Positions 45,559-55,669 of a stretch of DNA of 64,000 bases are shown here, one piece after another (the first letter of the stretch is position 1; each line of letters starts with the position of its first letter). The notes beneath the pieces are model-generated. The model did no database searches, was not told where the DNA came from, and saw only the letters and a program-made list of their open reading frames with translations. Made by a program: the position numbers and the translations under genes. The DNA is from Cercospora beticola (taxonomy: Eukaryota > Ascomycota > Dothideomycetes > Mycosphaerellales > Mycosphaerellaceae), in NCBI RefSeq assembly GCF_033473495.1, contig NC_088941.1, positions 992,001 to 1,056,000 on the forward strand. The letters are read 5' to 3'.

Positions 45559-46155
45559 CTATGCAAAGTGGAGCATGTCAACTGGCAAAGGCAGGTTGGT
45601 ACCGGTGCGTCGTTCTATCATCTCAGTAGCCCAGTCAAGCGAAACATCGACCAAGTCTGCTGGCACCCAAGGCGATCCCAGGACGAGATGCTGGGGGCAT
45701 GACTCCGGCATCAGCAGCTTTAGATTTGCATCGAGCTCGTGGCCTGCAATCCACAGTGAGCTTATGATCCTGACGAATTTGGCGGGGCCCCCAACGGCCG
45801 TGAGGAACTTGTGGGCCACGCCCCCGAGGTCGAACGAGCTGCCGCCGTACAGCATGGGAGTGGCTTCGTGATGACGATCAGCTGCCAGTATGTTCGGCAC
45901 GAAATTGCTTGACTTGCGGCTACGCACCTTGGCCTCGTGAACCGGTTGCAAATCGAGAATGTGCAGAGTGTCTGCGTAGAGTTTGATCGGCGCCGTACTG
46001 ATGTTGAGAAGGACCAGAGCGTAAGTTCGGTTGCGTAGCTCAGGCGACAGGTCATTGAAACGCGCCCTGCCGCTGCGGACGCACTCGAATTTTGGATGTG
46101 AAGACTGATTCAGACTTGAAATTGACTTGCCAAGATTACCGCTGTTTGCGGACAT
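45559..46155 (-). CDS. F-box-like family protein, copy A
   Basis: Single visible exon, 198 residues from the ATG at 46155 (MSANSGNLGK). Residues about 38-55 hold the family core FNDLSPELRNRTYALVLL, the F-box-like/DUF7730-type motif common in Dothideomycetes, and later the typical phrase ADRHHEATPMLYGGSSFDL. The frame is open upstream of the ATG to 46257, so an earlier exon is possible. No function is established for these short proteins; the motif suggests descent from F-box proteins. It is the first of three same-strand relatives within 4.2 kb (copies B and C). Confidence 0.75.
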   Translation of the reverse strand: MSANSGNLGKSISSLNQSSHPKFECVRSGRARFNDLSPELRNRTYALVLLNISTAPIKLYADTLHILDLQPVHEAKVRSRKSSNFVPNILAADRHHEATPMLYGGSSFDLGGVAHKFLTAVGGPAKFVRIISSLWIAGHELDANLKLLMPESCPQHLVLGSPWVPADLVDVSLDWATEMIERRTGTNLPLPVDMLHFA

Positions 46156-46889
46156 CTTACGATCAAACGACGGGCTGCGAGATGTTTCGGGATCGGTCGT
46201 GTACTGACAAGGCGAAGGACCCCAGGCACGAGCAAGCGAACAAGCCTTGATGAACACGTGCTATTCTCGTAACCTCGAGACCGACGACGTTGTTCTCAAT
46301 ATCGAAGAGTCTGAAGGGGAAGGATGAGTTGGGAAAATCAGAAAAACCCCAGAAACGAGCTTGAGGGATTGTTCTGTCGCAGCCGGAGCTACACTGAATT
46401 TAGATATTCGACAAGGAGTACACCCACCCGACCTGGGCAAGGTCTCACGTCGACGCCTTCGCATTGCGTCCATGAGACGAAATGAACGGATGAATGTCGT
46501 GAGAAGCCTCTTCTCGCCACATCCCAAAATCCATCACAGCGACCTGGCCCACATCCACCAGGCCCGATCTTGCCTTTGTCCACGCTCTGCGTAGACACTC
46601 CTGTCCGACCCGATCATTACCGCACGAAGTTGCAGCAAGTATGCTGGATCGCTGGAACTATCAGCCGTTTGAGGCTGCAAGAGATTATCACAAGCGATTC
46701 ACAGAAATCCTCTCTTCTCCTGGACCCGGCGATCCGGCATTTCCGAATGCAAGATCCGGCTGCTCGCATCGCTGAGGTATATGCAGCAGCGCGCATGTCT
46801 CGTACTCAGATGAAATGGTAGCCTGTAAAGCGCTATCCAGGTCAGCACTCTTCATCGATGTGCGCTGCATGATTCTGACTTACTTCACT
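46156..46889. other. Intergenic region
   Basis: Between F-box-like copies A and B; no gene seen. Confidence 0.4.
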
Positions 46890-47618
46890 TCAGCCCGCAA
46901 CCGAATACCCCTTACGCGCCAAGCGATCCCGCAAATCCTCCAACACCTTCTCGGCATACGTCTCGGTTTCCTCTTCGATATCGTCCTGCCATTCCTCATC
47001 ATCGAGCGCAACGCTTAGAGCATAGCTTGGGTCTGGCACGAAGCTCAGACGCTCGATGAGATTCTTTTGGTACGTCTTCCTCATCTTGATCGCTGCTGGG
47101 AGCAACATGCACACCAATCGCTCTGGTGCAACAATACCAGCCGTCAACTGGATGTTTCCTAGTTTTGGACAACGTGCCATTTCTCGGAGCGCCCATGGCA
47201 AGTGAGAGTCGGGAGATACCATGAGCTGCCGGACCAGCTTCTTGTTTGCTTCACCAATAGACTGGAGAAACTCGGAAACATGCTGTGTGGCGATGCTGAT
47301 GGTATTGCTACCGTACAGCCATGGCGCACCTTCCCAGAGGAAACCCTTGCTCAGTGCCAGAAGACCTGGTTGAAGCCCATGTCCTTGTCTCGTCAACATC
47401 CTGAACTTGTCCCCGAATTTGATCACCTTCAACGGCGCGGTGCGGGGGAAGACGTGCTTGAGGACCATGGAGCTCAGCTCGGGAGGTAGACCCGGCAGAG
47501 AGGCAGCAGGGCTAAGGGATCAGTACTGGCGCCGTCTGCCATAAGAATGTGCATGTGCTTACTGTGTGAGAGGGGCTGATGTCGAGGCACTCGAGGCCAT
47601 AGTGCGTGTCGAAACCAT
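46890..47618 (-). CDS. F-box-like family protein, copy B
   Basis: Exons 47618-47563 and 47511-46890 with a 51-nt intron (GTAAGC donor, CTTAG acceptor) encode 225 residues. The N-terminus is Ser/Ala/Thr-rich, then the core LPGLPPELSSMVLKHVFP near residue 25. The later phrase FLWEGAPWLYGSNTISI corresponds to the 'LLYGGNTF' position of the other copies. The C-terminal part is acidic (DDEEWQDDIEEETETY). Function unknown; same strand and family as copies A and C. Confidence 0.75.
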
Positions 47619-48038
47619 GGCGATGTTCGCTGCTTGATTCGAGAAGCCGCCAACGTCTATACTCGAGCCGGCGGCGGCGAACTATGTGGTGTCTGTATTT
47701 GTTGTTTCGGACTCAGTTGGTCGTCCGAGTCTTTCCAGAGGAACAGAGCAGAGGCAGAGCTCGCCAGACATTCCGTGGTGGCTGTGGCGTCTTGTTCACC
47801 CATTTTGACTCCACTCAGAGCGGGTAAGGCAGCACAGGCAGACGAATTCACAGAAGGACACTAGATCTGTAGATGTCAGTTCTCAGTGAAGGTAGCATTT
47901 GTTGAAACCAGCACTGGACAGGGGCATTGTGTAGGATGGGCTGCTGGAGCAGGAGATGCAGAAAAGGGGCTCGAAGCAGGGACGAGGCCGCGAGGCGCAG
48001 CAGGAAAGCTCGAGATGGAGCGCTCCTATGAGGACCCC

Positions 48039-48286
48039 TCATGACACAAGAGCACGAAGACCGTTGTACGAATGGCTTGAGACTCTCTGTTGCACACCAG
48101 GTACGCCTCTGGGTATCCTATTCGAGACGGGAAGTCCTTTGGGAAACGGCATAGCAGGCTGCAAAGGTCGTGATCGATCAAGGGGCTCGATATTAACGAA
48201 CATACCTTCAGTAGCGAACGATTGAAGCTCGTCGAAAGCTGTCCAAGACGGTGACGGAGCTCAGGCTCTATCGTTGACGACGGCAT
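48039..48286 (-). CDS. Possible tiny gene, 66 residues
   Basis: Exons 48286-48206 and 48158-48039, with a 47-nt intron (GTATGT donor, TTTGCAG acceptor), form a 66-residue frame starting MPSSTIEPELRHRLGQLS. The second exon is rich in Pro, Arg and Val (FPKGLPVSNRIPRGVPG). The intron signals are good and the frame closes, but no family is recognised. It could be the start of a longer gene with a further intron. Confidence 0.35.
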
Positions 48287-49064
48287 GGTGTGTATAGAAT
48301 CGAAGCAAAAGGTGTATAGGCGGCTCGAGAACCATAGGTTGACGGGAGACGATCAGACAGAGAGCAACGGACTTATGCATAGTCGAATAAGTTTGCCCAT
48401 GGGTGTGGTCTAAACGGACAAACAACAATACTTAAGAAGCCGAAAAGAGAGAATCAAGTATTGTCAATTGAGGGACAAGCAGTAAGTGGGAAATGAGTTT
48501 GCTATCAATCGCGGACTTGGGGTATTTACGGTGGCAAGACTAGAGGATGAAATTGAAACTCGAGGCCTATGTAGCACGCAATGGGAAGAAGCGAAACCAA
48601 AGATTGTGGTATCAAGATTGATGAGATCTGGAAAGCTTCGTATTATTCAGGGACTCGAGCAAGTGATTAAGTAAGTATCAATCTGCATCGTGGTACTGAC
48701 CTAGCAGATGCGTAATGGCTTCTATCGACGGTTTGCTTGAGTATCTGTTGATCTCTGCTCCGCCTCTGTTGGAGCTCATCGCAGTGGGTGGGATGAGCCG
48801 AAGCGCCATGTTCTGCATATTCAATATGCGCTTGAGGATAAGCTCGAGCCCCCCAAATTATGCTTGCTGCACCCATTTTATAACTTGCTGGTTCCCCTCA
48901 GCCCTGCTTCTGTCGATTCTGCTCCAGCATGTGCGCCCATCACGAGTCCGCTCCAGCAGAGAAGAAGCGCGACAGTGTTCGTGTTCAATTGGACTTTGAG
49001 ATGTTCGCTTTCCGAGCTCATGGAGGCCAAACCCCACCATTCTGCGAAACGCAAAGGCTGATCC
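48287..49064. other. Intergenic region
   Basis: Between the tiny gene and F-box-like copy C. A plus-strand frame (48486-48674) ends exactly in GTAAGT, but the following acceptor would make a 37-nt intron, so I do not call a gene. Confidence 0.4.
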
Positions 49065-49764
49065 TCAAGAGCAGAATCTCTTAAGCTTCTCTTGAAATTC
49101 CCCATTCATATCGACACTTTTGAACAAGTATGAGTGCTCGTCCATCTGCACGCTCACGACTTCGTAAGGCTTCAGTGGAGTGAAGTTCAGTTCGCTAACA
49201 CATGCAGCCAAGCCTTGGAAGCCACCGAACATCAAATCGACGTCTCTCATCAACACACAAATCTTTCGCAAACCCGAAGCCTGCGCCAGCAGAGCTGCCC
49301 ATGATGACTCTTCAGTAGGAAGGCGAAGCCCTTCAAGAACGATACTGCGGATGAGCTTCCGTGACTCTCCAATGCCATTGAAGAAGGTGTCAATTGCGGC
49401 ATGCATGAACATGAACCGGAGATGGAAAGTGTTTCCGCCATAGAGCAATCCTGTTGCTTCCTGGTGTATTTGGCGGCACGTGGCGAGCAGGTTGGGACTC
49501 AAGGGATCGCGGGAGTCGAAGGCTCGTCTGCAGGTGTCCTGAAGACAATGGACCCGCAATGAGCCTGGTGGTGATAGCAACGCATACTCATAGATTCGGT
49601 TGCGTAGTTCGGGCGATAGGTCCAGGAAGCCAGCCCACTTTTGGCTTCTCGGTCGATGCAGCGCTCGGGACCGTGTCTGTCCGGGAGTCAGTCACAGAAG
49701 GTGCGAGACGGCAAAAGCTTTACGTACTTCCCGGTTCCACGACAGCTTGATGGAGCGGATTCAT
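49065..49764 (-). CDS. F-box-like family protein, copy C
   Basis: The main exon covers the core FLDLSPELRNRIYEYALLS, then TCRQIHQEATGLLYGGNTFH, the most typical form of this family in the window. A model with exons 49764-49728 and 49663-49065 gives 211 residues beginning MNPLHQAVVEPG; the donor GTACGT is strong but the acceptor (CCGAG) is weak. The stronger acceptor 7 nt upstream (GGACAG) would put the first exon out of frame, so the N-terminus is uncertain. Function unknown. Confidence 0.75.
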
Positions 49765-51308
49765 GGCTCTTGGTAGTGCTGAAGCGGAGTTGTGTTATTG
49801 GTTTGAAGTTGGCGTCAGTGACCAGCGAGTGGGACGGAGCAGAGGAAAGTTGACAGCGAGAGGTGATGAAGTCGGCCGCGCGGCGCGGATGTTTGTCAAT
49901 TGGTGTGAGGCAGAGACGTTGGCACTTGCAGTCTTCAGTTGGACCTTTGCTGCTGCCTTTACTTCGTTCCTTCTGTATGAAGCAGACAATGTGCACAGCA
50001 TCTCAACGATTTCGCCTTCACTTCACCATATCTGGGCTTCCGCTTGACTGTCATGGCTAGCGCTTGGACGAGAGTCACTGGTGTGCAGATGGTGTCTTCG
50101 CAGGAGATTGTACGTGCCAGTCGAGCCCGTACGCGCTTCCCTGTGGACAAGAAAGTGAAAAGTGAGGTCAGATCCGGCTCCCACATGCTTTTCAGTAGTT
50201 AATCTATCCTTCGGTCAAGTCGAAACTTGAGCATCTTGTCTCAGTGGCTTGCCCTAATGATTGACGAGATTGTGGTTAAGCCGGCAACGCTGTAGAAGCA
50301 CCGGCTCGCGAGTCAGCAATCATCAGTCAAGTGTCAGTGGGTTAGTTACAGGTGACGATGCAATTGTCAGGCACAAACGCCCTTGCTGCCCTGCTTCAAT
50401 GTCTTCTATGGCAGGCAGCAAGGAGCTATTTTTGATGTAGCACAAGCCGGCATAAGAGATACGTGTAGCTGTACGGCCTCGCGCGGACCTCCGCTCACCG
50501 CCGTAGTACAGCACCGCCATCCAGTACAGCGATGAACGACGTTGCGTACGTAGGTGAATTCGTCCCGTTGATCACGACTCGCAGTTGTCGATATTGACGC
50601 GTGATGGCACCTTCCAGCACATCGGAAACGGCGCTGCGTTTCAGGTTCACCAAAGCGTGACGCAAGTTGCAAGCCGGGGAAGGAGCTTGGCTTGGCACCC
50701 TCATTTCTGCGACTTCAGGTTTGCGACTTGAACTTTCTCCTTCATCGCCCACCCTCACACGAGCGACTTTCTTTCCAAGGCTAAGTACGGCAAGCAGCCC
50801 TGCACACTCCCGCAGCTTGCCAACCACGATCGACCTCTTTTCCGCATCACCGCCACCAACCCACTCTTCCCACAGCCAAAACTCCTCCACCACCACCAAC
50901 TCCGCCCGCCGGCTAGTCTTTCCAGCGTCACCAACTCCTTCGACTGCATCAACACCACCACCCACCACCCAAGACACAGCTCTTCTCCTTCGTCTGCGCG
51001 CCATCATAGCCCCGCTGCTGCACTGCAGACCTTTCTTCTGCGCCCCAGCGATCACGAGCACTGCACAAGTCCGGTCATACTCCGCTTCACACTCGATTCT
51101 CTTGACCGCTTCAGATATCGCTTCACCACCACAATCACCACCCATTGCTTCGAGTACACTGCACCGCGCCGCACACTTCCCACCACGAGCTCTGCAGTGT
51201 ACGTAGGCAAGACAGACAGCCATATCAATCAAGAGAAAGCTATACTAAGAGCATTGCTCTGACCGATATCCAATCTCTGTTATTTTCTTGTGCAACACAC
51301 CGTCCACA
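49765..51308. other. Intergenic region and KH-gene leader
   Basis: No gene is supported in 49765-50650. From about 50730 the plus strand is pyrimidine-rich with many CAC/CCA triplets, a likely promoter and long 5' UTR for the KH-domain gene. The 245-codon minus-strand frame over it (51232-50495) is low complexity and is not called. Confidence 0.45.
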
Positions 51309-52844
51309 ATGGCCGAAGCACCACAAGAGACCCCGGTTGCCACCCAAAAGCGTCCGCTCGAAGAGCCATCATCGCCATCGGGACCCACAGATCAGCCAGA
51401 GGCCAAGCGCCCAGCTCTGGATAAGGTCATCAAGGACGACGCAGATGCTGAAGAGCTGGCTCAGTCGACACTTCCTCAGGAAGAACCACTCATCAAAGCT
51501 GAGGATGAGGAGCAGAAGCCCACTGCAGAGGACGATACAGCCGCCGATGTGAAGCCGGACGTTCCCGACAAGCAGGGCGACACCGTTGTGCCCGACGCAC
51601 CCACCAACGGCGTTGTGGTTGATGGCTCATCCACGGCTCCTACTGCCGCGGCTCCGGACCAGAAACACAACGGCCAAGTTGACACTCGTGCTCCGCCTCA
51701 AGCGGTGCAGCCATATCATCAGCAAGATGAGTCGCAGTGGCTGCACGTTCGTGCCATCATTTCTAGTGCTGAGGCCGCAACCGTCATTGGTAAGGGCGGT
51801 GAGAATGTCAGTCAGATTCGCAAGCTCGCTGGTGCCAAATGCACCGTGAGCGAATACACACGTGGTGCCGTCGAGCGCGTCCTTACGGTCAGCGGCCATG
51901 TGGATGCCGTCGCAAAGGCCTTTGGCCTCATCATCCGCACCCTCAACCAGGAGCCACTCGAGGAGCCTTCCACTCCGCAGTCTAAGACCTATCCTCTACG
52001 CCTTCTGATCCCCCACATCCTCATTGGCTCCATCATCGGCAAGCAGGGTGTGCGCATTCGCGAAATTCAAGAAGCATCGGGCGCACGTCTCAATGCTTCC
52101 GAGTCATGCCTACCACTGTCCACTGAGCGCTCCCTCGTCGTACTCGGCGTTGCTGATGCCGTGCACATCGCTACTTACTACGTGGGCAGCACTCTCGTGG
52201 AGCAGCTGACTGATCGCTTCGGCGGCCCAGCAGCTTCCAACTACGCTGGACGCCATGGAGGACCGCAGGGTGTTGTCCCAGGCGGCATGCAAGTCGTCCC
52301 GTATGTTCCTCAGCACGCCGGCGGACAAGTAGGACATCCCGATCACAACCGCCGCCACAACGGACCACCACCTCGCGGACCACCAGCACCATATGGCCCT
52401 CCTCACATGCACGGCCAGCCAGCTTATCCACAACAACCAGTGGCTCCTGTGCACTACGGTGCTGGCTCTCCTCGTCAGCCATACGCTGGCGCTGGGCCAC
52501 ATCCACACCAGCCTCAGCCATATGGCCATGCTGCTCCTGCCCCCCAGCACGCCGGCCCACCGCAACAACCGATGCAAGGCATGGTCCCCGGCCAGCCCAT
52601 TACGCAGCAAATATTCATTCCCAACGACATGGTCGGTGCCATCATTGGAAAGGGCGGTGCCAAGATCAATGAAATTAGGCAGCTTTCTGGCAGCGTCATC
52701 AAGATCAACGAGCCTCAAGACAACAACAACGAGCGTCTCGTCACCATCACTGGAACACAAGAGTGCAACCAAATGGCGCTCTACATGCTGTACTCTCGCC
52801 TCGGAGAATCGAGCAAGAACTCCAACTCCATCATGCCGAGGTAG
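51309..52844 (+). CDS. Three-KH-domain RNA-binding protein (poly(C)-binding / Rnc1-Pbp2-type)
   Basis: Binds single-stranded RNA, regulating mRNA stability and translation. Single exon, 511 residues from the ATG at 51309 (MAEAPQETPV). After an acidic disordered leader there are three KH domains with intact GxxG loops: KH1 about 144-210 (ATVIGKGGENVSQIRKLAG), KH2 about 228-300 (IGSIIGKQGVRIREIQEAS) and KH3 about 432-500 (VGAIIGKGGAKINEIRQLS). A Pro/Gln/His/Gly-rich linker between KH2 and KH3 is typical of the family. Fission-yeast Rnc1 and budding-yeast Pbp2/Hek2 are the nearest well-known relatives; Rnc1 stabilises MAPK-phosphatase mRNA. Which mRNAs are bound here cannot be told. Confidence 0.93.
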   Translation: MAEAPQETPVATQKRPLEEPSSPSGPTDQPEAKRPALDKVIKDDADAEELAQSTLPQEEPLIKAEDEEQKPTAEDDTAADVKPDVPDKQGDTVVPDAPTNGVVVDGSSTAPTAAAPDQKHNGQVDTRAPPQAVQPYHQQDESQWLHVRAIISSAEAATVIGKGGENVSQIRKLAGAKCTVSEYTRGAVERVLTVSGHVDAVAKAFGLIIRTLNQEPLEEPSTPQSKTYPLRLLIPHILIGSIIGKQGVRIREIQEASGARLNASESCLPLSTERSLVVLGVADAVHIATYYVGSTLVEQLTDRFGGPAASNYAGRHGGPQGVVPGGMQVVPYVPQHAGGQVGHPDHNRRHNGPPPRGPPAPYGPPHMHGQPAYPQQPVAPVHYGAGSPRQPYAGAGPHPHQPQPYGHAAPAPQHAGPPQQPMQGMVPGQPITQQIFIPNDMVGAIIGKGGAKINEIRQLSGSVIKINEPQDNNNERLVTITGTQECNQMALYMLYSRLGESSKNSNSIMPR

Positions 52845-53842
52845 AATCTTCGCAACCTAAAGCGCGCTGTGCGAACCTGGCACAAATATGGTGTCTCACG
52901 AACAACCACTTTCTTGTCGAAGACACTTTCACTGGCGCATGATTACTACTTGCGATCGGCGAAATTTAGGCGATGAAACACGAATGTCTCAGTGACATGA
53001 ACGAACGCGGCTGGCTTTTACGCATCCAATGCCACGACTTTACGGCTTTTCGTATGAGCATGGAGCGGCGTTAGGTATTTTTGCAGCGGCATTTCCGGCG
53101 GGATCGTTCGAAAAATAGCCAAATTGGTTATGGAATGCAGAAAAGTGGAGGTTTGACTGTTGCCACGTGCCGCTCACACATTCCACAGGATCGGTGCTTT
53201 CGCTTGCTGCGAACACCCGTCGGCAGGCAAACCACGTAATGCAACTTTTTGGTATCGTCAACAACGCAGTTTCCAACACTTCTTACATTGTTCCACGCAC
53301 GGTGAGTATTCTCCTTCCATTATTGCACTTTGTTTCGCGGCGAGCGGCATTGCAGGCGTGGTTGATGATTCAATGCATTGTTCTGCTTGCGACGTGCCTT
53401 GACTTGTTCTGCATGCGGCATGCGACGGGCGTCTGTTTGATCTCACATGGCCGAATGCGACAAAGACGAGACGGCAGTGCAGACTCAAGATGCATCTGCA
53501 TTGGTGCGACGGGCATATCTGCTTGCAGGTTTGTCTTCTGGCAAAGCTACTAACCCCAAGGTGACCCTTCATCGTCTGTATTGCGAACACTCGTTTGACG
53601 CTTTCCCACACCTATTGCTGTGAATTATTGACTTGCAGGACAAATTTGCATTGCATCAACTCTGGGCACTGAATCACACACCTTGAGACAAAGAAGCTCT
53701 CACGCAAGACCAGCGACGCCACTCAGGTCTGCTTCCGTACAGTCTCCAAGCACCTACCAATCTGGATTCAATAGAAACACCCGTGTGGTTTCGTCAACTG
53801 CCTCCTGCGCCTCTCACACCTCCCAACAATTTTGGACCTCCC
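52845..53842. other. Intergenic region
   Basis: About 1 kb between the KH and BTB genes with only short frames; no gene seen. Confidence 0.45.
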
Positions 53843-55000
53843 ATGTCAGTCTCCACTCACCATGTCGGCATACCGCCGACGGAGATACCCTCTCCTGTAC
53901 CGAGTGACACATCTTCATCGACTCGGCAAGGCGAACAAGACTCGCCGATTGTGCCTCGAAGAACAGTGCGAGCAGGTAGATCACCAGTGCGACCACTTCT
54001 AAGAACATCCTTCCGCAATTTCACTGGAACAGCAACGGTCATCGTTGGAGAAGCTGGCAACAAGACTCGACCCCAGACGCAGTTCCTTGTACATAAAGAA
54101 CTGCTCACATCAGCAAGTCCCTTCTTCGCTGCAGCACTCAACAGCACTTTCGCCGAAGGCATGGAGCAGACAGTGCGTCTCCCAGAGGAAAAGCCCGAAT
54201 CATTTGAGTGGTTCCTCCAGTGGCTCTACACTGGAACTCTAACAACCCAACCAACCGCCAGCCACGATGCTACTCTCGGTCGCAGTACAGGCTACATCCG
54301 AGACCACGGCGGCCAAATCGTCCGCCTGGGCACCAGCAACGCCCTTTCACACCACCACCCAGCTCTCTACGACGTCCACCTAGACGGCGACCTCCGCAAC
54401 CACGCCGGCAGTCCCAAATACTTCCTCCTCTTAGACCTCTACTCCCTCAGCGACCGCCTCCTCACCACACCTCTCAGCAACCACATCCTCAGCACCATCG
54501 CCCGCCTCTCCGAATCCACAAATTCCGTCCCCACCCCTTCCGACACCTGGATCCTCTACGACAACATCCGCGACTCCTCCCCCCTCCGAACCCTAATCCT
54601 CGACCTCTTCGCCTACAAAAAAACGGACAAACTTCTCGAAACTCACAAAGATGACTGGCATCCTCGTTTCCTCCGCGAATTAGTCGTGAAATTAAAACGA
54701 CCGGGTCCTGAAGCGATTGAACGGCATAGTCTTGTGGCTTGGAGACCTCGGAGTTGGAGTTCGAGTAGGGCTTGTGAGGGTTGTAGAACGCTGTTGAAGC
54801 CGGGTGTTAGTGGGGATAAGTGTTGTAGTTGTGAGAAGGCTTTTTGTGGGGAGTGTTTGAGACGGAATGGAGGTGGGGGTGTGGAGGGGTTGGGGATGGA
54901 GGGAGGGTTGCAGCATGATGGGAGTGGGTGTAAGCCTTGGATGGGGAGGGGGATGTGTTTGAGGTATCATGAGCATGAGGGGGGTGAGGCTTGTGGGTGA
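53843..55000 (+). CDS. BTB/POZ-domain protein with Cys-rich C-terminus
   Basis: Single exon, 385 residues from the first ATG (MSVSTHHVGIPPTE); the frame is open a little further upstream without an ATG. The BTB fold begins near residue 55 (TATVIVGEAGNKTR, then FLVHKELLTSASPFFAAALN, LPEEKPESFEWFLQWLYTG) and is followed by the usual helical back part (FLLLDLYSLSDRLL). In the last 80 residues a Cys/His cluster (CEGC, CCSCEKAFCGEC, later MCLRYHEHE) suggests a small zinc-binding module, not typical of simple fungal BTB proteins. BTB domains dimerise or serve as Cullin-3 adaptors; neither role is proven here. The third-position composition shifts from C-rich to G-rich near 54700. Confidence 0.85.
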   Translation: MSVSTHHVGIPPTEIPSPVPSDTSSSTRQGEQDSPIVPRRTVRAGRSPVRPLLRTSFRNFTGTATVIVGEAGNKTRPQTQFLVHKELLTSASPFFAAALNSTFAEGMEQTVRLPEEKPESFEWFLQWLYTGTLTTQPTASHDATLGRSTGYIRDHGGQIVRLGTSNALSHHHPALYDVHLDGDLRNHAGSPKYFLLLDLYSLSDRLLTTPLSNHILSTIARLSESTNSVPTPSDTWILYDNIRDSSPLRTLILDLFAYKKTDKLLETHKDDWHPRFLRELVVKLKRPGPEAIERHSLVAWRPRSWSSSRACEGCRTLLKPGVSGDKCCSCEKAFCGECLRRNGGGGVEGLGMEGGLQHDGSGCKPWMGRGMCLRYHEHEGGEACG

Positions 55001-55669
55001 GAGGCGTGTAGGTCGTGTTGCTGGTTTATTGCATATTGCATAGCGAGGCGGTGATACTTTCAGGTTGCTTTGAGTTTTTGTTTTCGTATCGTATCTGGAC
55101 GTGTCTCCTAATATCTCCCATTCCCCTTCTCATCCCATCTTACAGACGTGAAACATCCTCTTTCTTCGCCCCTATCAATCGCCCCATCAAATCTCTATCA
55201 AAAATTGAGTCTAGCTTAGCTCAGCTTCGCCAACCTCGCTTCCAAGTTCCGTTTCTCCGAGAAGTTCTCGAAATCCCAAGCTTTTTCCGAGCGAACTTCT
55301 CTGCCTTGTTTTCGAGTTACACAAAGTACGCAACTTTCGTGGCGAAGAAGTGGAAACTTCTGCAACTTCTTCCAATAGCTTCTTATCTCTACGCGCTATG
55401 TTGTGAGTCAGCCGAGATGTGTATCTTGGCATTTATGCGATTGGCTGCAGCTCGGTCAGCGAGCTACGCTAGGTTGCAGGAAAGCTATAAAAGCCGCTGC
55501 ATAAGCTGTTTCTTTTAGTACCTTTTCTATAAGTTTTGGAATTACTTTAAATCTTTGGAACTACTTTATTAGATAATAGTACTAGTTTCGGTCTATAGTA
55601 TAGCACAATAGTACCATCAGTAAGACTTCAAACGTATACTAGGTGGTAGACATACCTCGCGCGAGCTCT
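55001..55669. other. Spacer with an AT-rich stretch
   Basis: The segment 55500-55640 is notably rich in T and A (many TTTA, TAGTA) compared with its surroundings and may be a core promoter or a remnant of a mutated repeat. No gene seen. Confidence 0.4.

Noticed and set aside
48486..48999. Plus-strand frame ending in a perfect GTAAGT donor followed by another open frame
   Set aside because: The only near acceptor gives a 37-nt intron, shorter than any other here, and there is no ATG start or recognisable product.
49664..49764. Stronger GGACAG acceptor for F-box-like copy C
   Set aside because: Using it puts the first exon's ATG frame out of register and meets a stop; the weaker CCGAG site restores the conserved frame.
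50495..51232. 245-codon minus-strand frame over the KH-gene promoter
   Set aside because: Low-complexity Arg/Gly/Val translation of a pyrimidine-rich leader on the other strand.
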